Origin: a bacterium
Lineage (GTDB): Bacteria > Myxococcota_A > Bradymonadia > UBA7976 > UBA1532
DNA: 64,000 nucleotides
Direction of reading: 5' to 3'
Assembly: GCA_030427205.1 (NCBI GenBank)
Contig: JAUHXC010000016.1
Location: 62,001-126,000 of the forward strand
In this document: positions 57,953 to 64,000 of the stretch, in pieces
Position numbering within the stretch: the first letter of the stretch is position 1
How the letters are laid out: each line of letters starts with the position of its first letter
Notes under the pieces: generated by a model
The model's database searches: none
Told to the model about the DNA's origin: nothing
The model's input: the letters and a program-made list of their open reading frames with translations, nothing else
Translations under genes and position numbers: made by a program

Positions 57953-60370
57953 ATGAGCACCCGCACGCCCGCTTTTGGTGGCGATCGCCGCATCCCCTGG
58001 CGCAGCCCGCGCGGCCTCGACGCGGCCCTGGCGCAGTGGCGTGAAGACGGCGTCTGGCAGCAGGTCGCGCTCGATCGCACGCTGCCGCCGGTGCCCGCCC
58101 GCGAGGTGCCGCTGCCGGCGGCGCTGTCGCCGCAGACCCGAACCGCGCTGGCCGGGCGAGGCATCGAGCGGCTCTACAGTCATCAGGCCCGAGCCCTCGA
58201 GCTCGCCGCGCAGGGGCACGACTTCGTGGTGGCGACGCCCACCGCGTCGGGCAAGAGCCTGTGCTACAACCTGCCGGTGCTCGAAGCCTTCGCCCGCTCC
58301 GCCGACGCTCGGGCGCTGTATCTCTTCCCCACCAAGGCCCTCAGCCGCGATCAGGAAGACAGCCTGCGCGCGCTCTTGCAGGAGGCCGGGCTCGAGCACG
58401 GCGCGATCACGTATGACGGCGATACCCCCGGCGACGCCCGCCGCGCCGCCCGCCAGCGCACCGGCGTATTGCTGACCAACCCCGACATGCTGCACTCGGG
58501 CATCCTGCCGAATCACGCCGGCTGGGCCCGGATGTTCGGCAACCTCGAGTACGTGGTCATCGACGAGCTGCACATGTACCGCGGGGTCTTCGGCAGCCAC
58601 CTGGCCAACGTGCTGCGCCGCCTGCGACGCATCGCCCGGTTCCACGGCAGCGACCCGAAGTTCATCCTGTGCTCGGCGACCATCGGCAACCCCGCCGAGC
58701 ACGCCGAGCGCATCGTCGGGCGGCCGGTGAAGGCCATCACCGAGAGCGGCGCGCCCGCCGGCGAGCGGCGGCTGATCGTCTACAACCCGCCGGTGGTCAA
58801 CAGCGAGCTGGGCATCCGGGCGAGCTACCTCAAGGAGGCCGTGCGGCTGACCCTCGATCTGGTCCGGGCCGACGTGCCGACGCTGGTCTTCGGGCAATCG
58901 CGCAACGGCGTCGAGGTGATGCTCAAGTACCTGCGCGACCGCCTCGCGGGCGACAAGCGCATCGACCCGAGCAGCATCGTGGCCTATCGCGGGGGCTATC
59001 TGCCCAACCAGCGGCGCGATACCGAGCGTGCGCTGCGCGCGGGCGCGATCCGCTGCGTCGTGGCCACCAACGCGCTCGAACTGGGCATCGACATCGGCAG
59101 CCTCGACGCGGTGGTCTGCGCCGGCTATCCGGGCACCATCGCCGGCGCGTGGCAGCGGTTCGGGCGGGCCGGCCGGCGGCAGGGGGCCTCGCTCTCGGTG
59201 CTGGTGACGTCGAGCGCGCCGCTCGATCAGTTCGTGGCCGGCAGCCCCGAGCACCTGCTCGACGGCGGCGTCGAGCACGCCCGGGTCGACCCGGACAACG
59301 TCGAGATCCTCATCGATCACCTCAAGTGCGCCGCCTTCGAACTGCCCTTCGAAGAAGACGATCCGCTGGGCGACGTGCCGCCCGAGACCGTGCAGGAGGG
59401 GCTGGGTTTCCTCGAACAGCACCGGGTGGTGCACGCCAATCACTCGACGAAAGGCACCACCTGGCACTGGGCCAGCGACGCCTATCCGGCCAGCGCCGTC
59501 TCGCTGCGCAGCATCGGCTGGGACAACTTCGTGATCATCGACCTCGACACCGACAAGAACATCGCCGAGATGGACTTCCGCTCGACGCACACCATGCTGC
59601 ACGAGCAGGCGATCTATCAGCACGACGCCGACCAGTATCAGGTCGAGCGGCTCGACTACGAGAATCACAAGGCCTACGTGCGCAAGGTCGCGCCCGATTA
59701 CTACACCACCGCCGAGACGCGCACGAAGGTGACGGTCATCGAGGACGACGAGGCGGCCCACGTCAGCCATCCGCCGCCGCCGCCGCACAGCAAGGTGTGG
59801 ACGATGGCTGCCGGGCTGGGTGAGGTCTCGGTGGTCTCGAAGGTCGTCGGCTACAAGAAGATCAAGTATCACACCCACGAGAACGTGGGGTACGGCGAGG
59901 TGCACCTGCCGGTGATGCAGAAGCACACCACCGCGTTCTGGCTGACCATCCCCGAAGACTTCGTCACCAGCCTGTCGGTGCCGCGGCCGGCGGTCATCGA
60001 CGCGCTGCGCGGGCTGCTCAACGCCATGCATACGGTGGCCGCCGCCGGCTTGATGATCGACCCCCGCGATCTGGGGCGCACCCTGGGCGACAAGGACGAC
60101 CCCGACGGCCCGGCGAGCAGCGGCGGCGGCGGCGGGCCGGGCTTCGACCCGACGTTGTTCCTCTACGACGAGATCCCCGGCGGGGTGGGGCTGGCGCCGC
60201 GGCTGTTCGACGAGCGCGAGCCGCTGCTGGTGCGCACCCGGCGGCTCTTGGACAACTGTGGGTGCAATGGCGGCTGCCCGGCGTGTATCGGGCCGACGGT
60301 GGGCGTCGAGGCCGGCGTGCGCCCGCGGCCGCTGGTGATCGGCATCCTCGATCGGCTGGGCATCCGGTGA
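57953..60370 (+). CDS. mrfA: MrfA-type DEAD/DEAH-box DNA repair helicase
   Basis: 805 residues. ATP-dependent helicase with motif I ATPTASGKSLCYN (Lys about 101), DELH as motif II (about 200), helicase C-terminal motif GRAGRRQGASL and an MrfA/Hrq1-type C-terminal domain. A zinc cluster CGCNGGCPAC lies near 768-777. In Bacillus subtilis MrfA (YprA) works with the exonuclease MrfB (YprB) to repair mitomycin-type interstrand crosslinks. Here the next gene is a MrfB-like exonuclease overlapping by four bases (GTGA), so the same repair unit is present. ATG 57953 is chosen because the promoter at 57917 places transcription start exactly there; a GTG at 57905 is an alternative. Confidence 0.93.
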   Translation: MSTRTPAFGGDRRIPWRSPRGLDAALAQWREDGVWQQVALDRTLPPVPAREVPLPAALSPQTRTALAGRGIERLYSHQARALELAAQGHDFVVATPTASGKSLCYNLPVLEAFARSADARALYLFPTKALSRDQEDSLRALLQEAGLEHGAITYDGDTPGDARRAARQRTGVLLTNPDMLHSGILPNHAGWARMFGNLEYVVIDELHMYRGVFGSHLANVLRRLRRIARFHGSDPKFILCSATIGNPAEHAERIVGRPVKAITESGAPAGERRLIVYNPPVVNSELGIRASYLKEAVRLTLDLVRADVPTLVFGQSRNGVEVMLKYLRDRLAGDKRIDPSSIVAYRGGYLPNQRRDTERALRAGAIRCVVATNALELGIDIGSLDAVVCAGYPGTIAGAWQRFGRAGRRQGASLSVLVTSSAPLDQFVAGSPEHLLDGGVEHARVDPDNVEILIDHLKCAAFELPFEEDDPLGDVPPETVQEGLGFLEQHRVVHANHSTKGTTWHWASDAYPASAVSLRSIGWDNFVIIDLDTDKNIAEMDFRSTHTMLHEQAIYQHDADQYQVERLDYENHKAYVRKVAPDYYTTAETRTKVTVIEDDEAAHVSHPPPPPHSKVWTMAAGLGEVSVVSKVVGYKKIKYHTHENVGYGEVHLPVMQKHTTAFWLTIPEDFVTSLSVPRPAVIDALRGLLNAMHTVAAAGLMIDPRDLGRTLGDKDDPDGPASSGGGGGPGFDPTLFLYDEIPGGVGLAPRLFDEREPLLVRTRRLLDNCGCNGGCPACIGPTVGVEAGVRPRPLVIGILDRLGIR

Positions 60371-62145
60371 GCCGCTTCGGCCGCAAGCTCGCCCGGCTGA
60401 AGATGCCGGGCGCGACCGAGACCGTCGAGTCGGCGGACGCCCCCGCCTCGACCGCTGCGCCCACGCCGCCGAATACGCAGACCCCGAGCGAGGGCGCCGA
60501 GTCATTCGCCCGGGCCGGCCGACCGCTCGGCCGCGGCTGGGATCTCGACGCAGGGCAGGCGCAAACGAGCGCGCGGGCGCCGGCCGGTGATGGCATCCGG
60601 GATGAATCGGATGCCATCTCACATGCCTTGGATGCCATGCGGGGTGACTCAGATGCCATCTCGCATGACTCGGATGCCATCTCGGATGCCATGGCACGGC
60701 CCGAGGGTGCCATCCCGGAGGACGCCCGTGCCACCGTCGGCGCGCAGGGTCCCGCGGCGCAGGGTCTCGCACCGCGCAGCGCCGCCCAGGGTCTCGTGCC
60801 GCGCAGCGCCGCGGATGGGGCCCGGATGAACCGCATCGCCCGGCTGCAGGCGCGCATCGACGCGATGGTCGGCCGCCGGCAGAACGGCTTGCGCAGCGAG
60901 CTGGCCGAAGCCGGACGGCGCAGTGAGGCGCGCACCCGCGCCGCGCCGGCCGGCGCCTGGGGGCGGTTGGCCCGGGGCGCGGCAGAGCACGCCCGACCGG
61001 CCGAGCCCGCGGGGCCGGCCCGCGATCCCGACGACTTCAGCGGCGTGCCCGGCGCGCTGGAGGAGACCGATCACGGTCCGATCCACGTCGTATCCGAGGT
61101 GTTCGACCCCGACCACTGCCATGGGCACGCTCCGGTGGGTCCGGCCCGCGCGGTGCCGGCCGCCGAGGTCGCGCGCTTCGCCCTCGACGCCGAGCTGGCC
61201 GACGTCGACATGAGCCGCGCGCTGTACGTCGACACCGAGACGACGGGGCTCTACGGCTCGGGCACCGTACCTTTTCTCATCGGCCTCGGCTGGTTCGAGG
61301 GCGAGCAGTTCCACCTGCGTCAGCTCTTCTTGCGGCGCCTGGGCGAAGAGCGCCCGATGCTCGGCTTTCTGTCCGACCGGCTGGCCCGGGCGAGCTGCAT
61401 CGTGACCTACAACGGCAAGAGCTTCGACTGGCCGCTCCTGTGCCAGCGCTTCGTGATGAACCGGCTGCCGCCGCCCGAAACGCCGCTGCACCTCGACCTG
61501 CTGCACTGCGCGCGACGGGCCTACAAGAAGCGGCTGGGCGGGGCCCGGCTGGTGCACATCGAAGAGCAGGTGCTGGGCATGACCCGCGTCGACGATACGC
61601 CGGGTCACGAGATCCCGCTGATCTACCTCGACTTCGTGCGCGGCGGGCCGGCGGATCGGGTGGCGGGCATCATCGAGCACAACGCCCATGACATCGTCGC
61701 GATGGCCGCGCTGCTCGGGCGGTTGGCGCAGCGCTTCGCCCGGGCTCACCGGGATGACGACCCCCGCGACCTGCTGTCGTATGCCCGCATCGCCGCCCGC
61801 GCGGGCGACGCCGAGCGGGCCGCCGAGTTCGCCCGCGTCGCCGCCGAGCGCGCCACCGGCGGGCACGCGGCCGACGCCTGGTTGTTCCACGCCGATCTGG
61901 CCCGCAAGCGGCGCGATTGGGACACCGCCGAGCAGGGGCTCGAAGCGGCGTTGGCCGAGGCGGTCGACGACGAGCAGTCGGGGGCGGCTCATCTGGCCCT
62001 GGCCAAGCTCTTCGAGCATCGGCGCAAAGACTTCGACCGCGCCTTGCGCCACGCCTATCACACCCGCTGGATGGAGGGATCGGCCGCCTGGCAGAAGCGC
62101 ATCGATCGCATCGAGCGCAAGCGGGCCCGCGCGGCGGGCGGTTGA
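60367..62145 (+). CDS. mrfB: MrfB-like DnaQ-fold exonuclease with TPR tail and repeat-rich N-terminus
   Basis: 592 residues from GTG 60367, overlapping the mrfA stop (GTGA). Residues 1-220 are a disordered region with a heptad SDAISHx repeat and two AAQGLxPRS repeats. An RNase H-like 3'-5' exonuclease domain follows (about 280-460). Its acidic motifs are DTETTG (D289, E291), VTYNGKSFDWPLL and HNAHDIVAM (D442). Helical TPR-like repeats finish the protein. The order exonuclease then TPR matches YprB/MrfB of Bacillus, but the about 220-residue linker at the front seems longer than usual. Partner of mrfA in crosslink repair (known for B. subtilis; inferred here). Confidence 0.9.
   Translation: MSRFGRKLARLKMPGATETVESADAPASTAAPTPPNTQTPSEGAESFARAGRPLGRGWDLDAGQAQTSARAPAGDGIRDESDAISHALDAMRGDSDAISHDSDAISDAMARPEGAIPEDARATVGAQGPAAQGLAPRSAAQGLVPRSAADGARMNRIARLQARIDAMVGRRQNGLRSELAEAGRRSEARTRAAPAGAWGRLARGAAEHARPAEPAGPARDPDDFSGVPGALEETDHGPIHVVSEVFDPDHCHGHAPVGPARAVPAAEVARFALDAELADVDMSRALYVDTETTGLYGSGTVPFLIGLGWFEGEQFHLRQLFLRRLGEERPMLGFLSDRLARASCIVTYNGKSFDWPLLCQRFVMNRLPPPETPLHLDLLHCARRAYKKRLGGARLVHIEEQVLGMTRVDDTPGHEIPLIYLDFVRGGPADRVAGIIEHNAHDIVAMAALLGRLAQRFARAHRDDDPRDLLSYARIAARAGDAERAAEFARVAAERATGGHAADAWLFHADLARKRRDWDTAEQGLEAALAEAVDDEQSGAAHLALAKLFEHRRKDFDRALRHAYHTRWMEGSAAWQKRIDRIERKRARAAGG
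60589..60692. repeat. 21-bp periodic GATGCCATC array in mrfB
   Basis: GATGCCAT starts at 60610, 60631, 60652 and 60673 (exact 21-bp period) and again at 60685; GATGGCATC is at 60589, and weaker ATG half-units lie about midway. It encodes a seven-residue repeat around S-D-A-I-S-H. The full palindrome GATGSCATC occurs at 60589, 60610, 60652 and 60673. Confidence 0.8.
60754..60807. repeat. 27-bp tandem duplication in mrfB
   Basis: Two 27-bp units (60754-60780 and 60781-60807) encode AAQGLAPRS and AAQGLVPRS. They follow directly after the GATGCCATC array and extend the disordered linker. Confidence 0.8.
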
Positions 62146-62169
62146 GAGCGACCGTCGATGGAGAGGCGT

Positions 62170-63393
62170 ATGACCCGCCATGGCTGGATCCGGGCGACGG
62201 CCATCGGGCTCGTCACGCTGGCCGGGCTCCCGGCCTCGCGGGCGCAGGTCGCTGGCTCGGCCGAATGTCGCAGCGCGGCGACCGACAGCCTCGCCGCCGC
62301 CCGCCGAGCGCGCTCCGCCGTCGCCGATCGGGCGGCGTATCAGGGGCGGGTCGACGCGCGCTTCGCCGCCATGGGCGCGGGCGACGCCGAATACGCGGTG
62401 GACGACGGCGCGGTGATCCAGGGGCTCTTCGTCGATCAGACCAACGCGGTGGAGGGCTATCGGCTCTGCGGAGCGGCGGGGGGCGACGCCGCGGAGCTGA
62501 CCGGCGGCTGGACTGGCATCGGCGTCGAGTGGCGCACGACCGACGACCAGTGGATGGTCGCCCTCTCGCTCGTCTCCGGCGGTGACAGCCTCTCGCCGTC
62601 GGCGTTCGTCGCCGACGACGACAACCCGGTCAGCCCCGACGCGGTGGGTTATGGCTATCTCTTCTGGCTGGTCGAGGCGCGGCTCACCGACTGGTTGCAG
62701 CTCGGCTATGGCGGCATCAGCGACGCCGAGGTGCGCATGTCGCTCGGCGAGGACGCGAGCGGCGCGACGGCGAGCAACAGCCAGTACACCGGCACCGGCG
62801 AGCCCGGGCGGCACTACGTGCAGCTGGGCGTGCCCCGGCTGTCGCTGACCGCGGGGCTGGTCGCCGGCGAGGTGATCGACTTCGGAGAGGTGGCCATCGG
62901 CCCGCTGCCGGTGCCCCACGCCGCCGGGCTCGAGCTCGGCGGCGCGGTCCGGCGGCTGGGCGACGAAGACCTGGTGGCCACCGGCATCGAGGGGGCCTGG
63001 CCGCTGCTCGACGGCACGGTCCGGCCGTCGCTGGAGCTGGACCTGGCGTGGCCTGATGCCCGACTGCGGGTCGCCCGGCTGCGGGTGCAGGGCGGCTTGC
63101 AAGGCACCGGTCGCTTCATGCGCGACATGCCGACCACTCTGGGCTGGGGCCACGCCGGCGTGGCCGCCTTCGTCGAAGCCAGCCGCTTCGACAGCGCGGC
63201 GGTCGAGCGAGCGGGCGGTGACGCAGCGCTGGGCTACGCGGCGGGCATCGCCGGGCGCATCGGCGCGCGCGCCGGCGAGCTGGAGATCAGCGGCTTCGCC
63301 GCGCGCAATCGGGTGGAGACCCTCGAGCGGCTGCCCGACGCCTCCGACCGGCTCGAATACGGGCTGGGCCTGCTCTTGCGGATCGGCTGGTAG
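62170..63393 (+). CDS. Outer-membrane-like beta-barrel protein
   Basis: 407 residues from ATG 62170, preceded by GGAGAGG; an in-frame ATG at 62158 is possible. Signal peptide MTRHGWIRATAIGLVTLAGLPASRA is cleaved near 25. The mature protein alternates hydrophobic and polar residues in amphipathic strands (WMVALSLVSGG, LFWLVEARLTDWLQLGYGGI, LSLTAGLVAGEVIDFGEVAIG) and ends LEYGLGLLLRIGW. The final aromatic residue and LxxRIGW are typical of outer-membrane barrels. An early AECRSAATDSLAAARRARSAVADRAAYQGRVDARF helix precedes the barrel. Transport or anchoring role unknown. No operon link with mrfAB is evident beyond proximity (24 bp). Confidence 0.75.
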   Translation: MTRHGWIRATAIGLVTLAGLPASRAQVAGSAECRSAATDSLAAARRARSAVADRAAYQGRVDARFAAMGAGDAEYAVDDGAVIQGLFVDQTNAVEGYRLCGAAGGDAAELTGGWTGIGVEWRTTDDQWMVALSLVSGGDSLSPSAFVADDDNPVSPDAVGYGYLFWLVEARLTDWLQLGYGGISDAEVRMSLGEDASGATASNSQYTGTGEPGRHYVQLGVPRLSLTAGLVAGEVIDFGEVAIGPLPVPHAAGLELGGAVRRLGDEDLVATGIEGAWPLLDGTVRPSLELDLAWPDARLRVARLRVQGGLQGTGRFMRDMPTTLGWGHAGVAAFVEASRFDSAAVERAGGDAALGYAAGIAGRIGARAGELEISGFAARNRVETLERLPDASDRLEYGLGLLLRIGW

Positions 63394-63409
63394 GCCGGCG
63401 CGGCCGCGC

Positions 63410-63934
63410 TCACTTCGCCCTGCGCACCCGGAGCTTCTCGGTCAGCCCGAGCCGGTACCAGCCCTTCTTCGGGTCGCCGTCGACCGCCCGCACGAGGTAG
63501 TGCAGCAGCTCGCCCGTCCAGACGCCGTTCTTGCCGCGGCGCAGCGAGGCGTGCACCGGCTGGGCGGCGCAGGCGGCCTTCTCGGCCACGTCGCCGGCGC
63601 ACTCGACGCCGAGCTGATCGTCGGCGCAGGTCGGGCACAGCTCGCCGGCGCTGCTCGGCGCCCCGAGCAGGATGAGCTGGCCCTTCTCGTCGGTGGGCAG
63701 GAGCTGGCCTTCGAAGGGGAAGCGCGCCCCGGCGGTCACGGTCAGGTAGAAGTTGCCGTCCCGCTCGCTGACGGTGCACGGCTTGTAGCGGTATGAGCCC
63801 AGGCTGCACTGGTAGTCGCCCACGGGCATGCGCTTGCCGGGGGTGTCTTTCTTGCCGTTCTCGTAGGGCGCGGCCGAGGCGGCGGGCACGGCGAGCAGCG
63901 AGAGCAGGGCGGCGAGGCCGCAGAGACGCAGCAT
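63410..63934 (-). CDS. Small secreted Cys-containing protein
   Basis: 174 residues. ATG 63934 follows GGAGGAACCCC. Signal peptide MLRLCGLAALLSLLAVPAASA is cleaved near 21. The mature part is beta-rich with KRMPVGDYQCSLGSYRYKPCTVSERDGNFYLTVTAGARFPFEG, CPTCADDQLGVECAGD and a basic C-terminus (KKGWYRLGLTEKLRVRRAK). Several cysteines suggest disulfides. No family recognised. It converges with the outer-membrane-like gene. The last 66 bases of the window lie upstream of its start; apart from the ribosome site I see no clear promoter there. Confidence 0.75.
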   Translation of the reverse strand: MLRLCGLAALLSLLAVPAASAAPYENGKKDTPGKRMPVGDYQCSLGSYRYKPCTVSERDGNFYLTVTAGARFPFEGQLLPTDEKGQLILLGAPSSAGELCPTCADDQLGVECAGDVAEKAACAAQPVHASLRRGKNGVWTGELLHYLVRAVDGDPKKGWYRLGLTEKLRVRRAK

Positions 63935-64000
63935 GGGGTTCCTCCTCCGGTACGGGGTCGTCGGGTATTCGCAGCGGGGTCGACCCCCGCGAGCGGGTCT

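Noticed and set aside
1..64000. tRNA, rRNA or riboswitch genes
   Set aside because: I saw no cloverleaf with TTC-A-A arm, no rRNA core sequence and no known riboswitch consensus; a covariance-model scan would be needed to exclude small RNAs.

Overview
This is a very GC-rich bacterial window with dense gene packing and almost no T-run terminators. It encodes many lipoproteins with Asp/Cys-rich calcium-binding-like repeats, (Gly-Glu)n or (Pro-Pro-Asp-Ala)n linkers, and three large Ser/Thr protein kinases. It also encodes a PilZ protein with a huge disordered middle, VWA proteins next to an ECF sigma factor, and two P450s. That mix is typical of predatory or social lineages of the former Deltaproteobacteria (Myxococcota, possibly Bradymonadota). 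This is inferred from style only; no rRNA or tRNA is present to place the organism.

Layout. 0-8 kb: acyl-CoA dehydrogenase, a four-PAS soluble histidine kinase, a lipoprotein and a convergent PilZ protein. 8-13.8 kb: a (GE)n lipoprotein, then a coupled operon of a degenerate YfbK-like VWA lipoprotein, a transmembrane histidine kinase and an OmpR-type regulator. 13.8-24.5 kb: a kinase/AAA/TPR protein, a divergent Rieske-domain protein, a HEAT lipoprotein, a large PPC-domain lipoprotein and an acyl desaturase. 24.5-40 kb, all on the minus strand: a VWA / membrane protein / ECF sigma / membrane-VWA operon, a HEAT protein and a beta-rich secreted protein that share a duplicated leader, and two further kinases. 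A diverged direct repeat (about 28.07-28.45 kb and 32.47-32.83 kb) brackets the HEAT/beta-protein pair. Each copy contains the kinase/VWA junction: one copy keeps the VWA gene and a kinase tail fossil, the other keeps the kinase and a VWA fossil.

40-54 kb: SnoaL-like protein, P450, methyltransferase-like protein, a dockerin-bearing M1 peptidase beside a cohesin-like lipoprotein, ADP-ribosylglycohydrolase, an SRPBCC protein, a penicillin-amidase-family lipoprotein and a large multi-module Cys-rich lipoprotein. 54-58 kb: cytochrome c'-like lipoprotein, a CYP51-like P450 translationally coupled to an oxygenase that lacks its Rieske centre, then an SRPBCC/membrane protein pair. 58-64 kb: an mrfA-mrfB DNA-repair operon with a good sigma-70 promoter placed so that the mRNA should be leaderless, an outer-membrane-like protein and a small secreted protein.

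The strongest candidates for undescribed biology are the VWA/ECF module in which a membrane VWA protein sits where an anti-sigma factor should be, the vitellogenin-like HEAT/beta pair with its repeated leader, the cohesin/dockerin neighbour pair, the Rieske-less oxygenase, and a palindromic GATGSCATC motif arrayed at 11-, 12- and 21-bp periods in three unrelated places.
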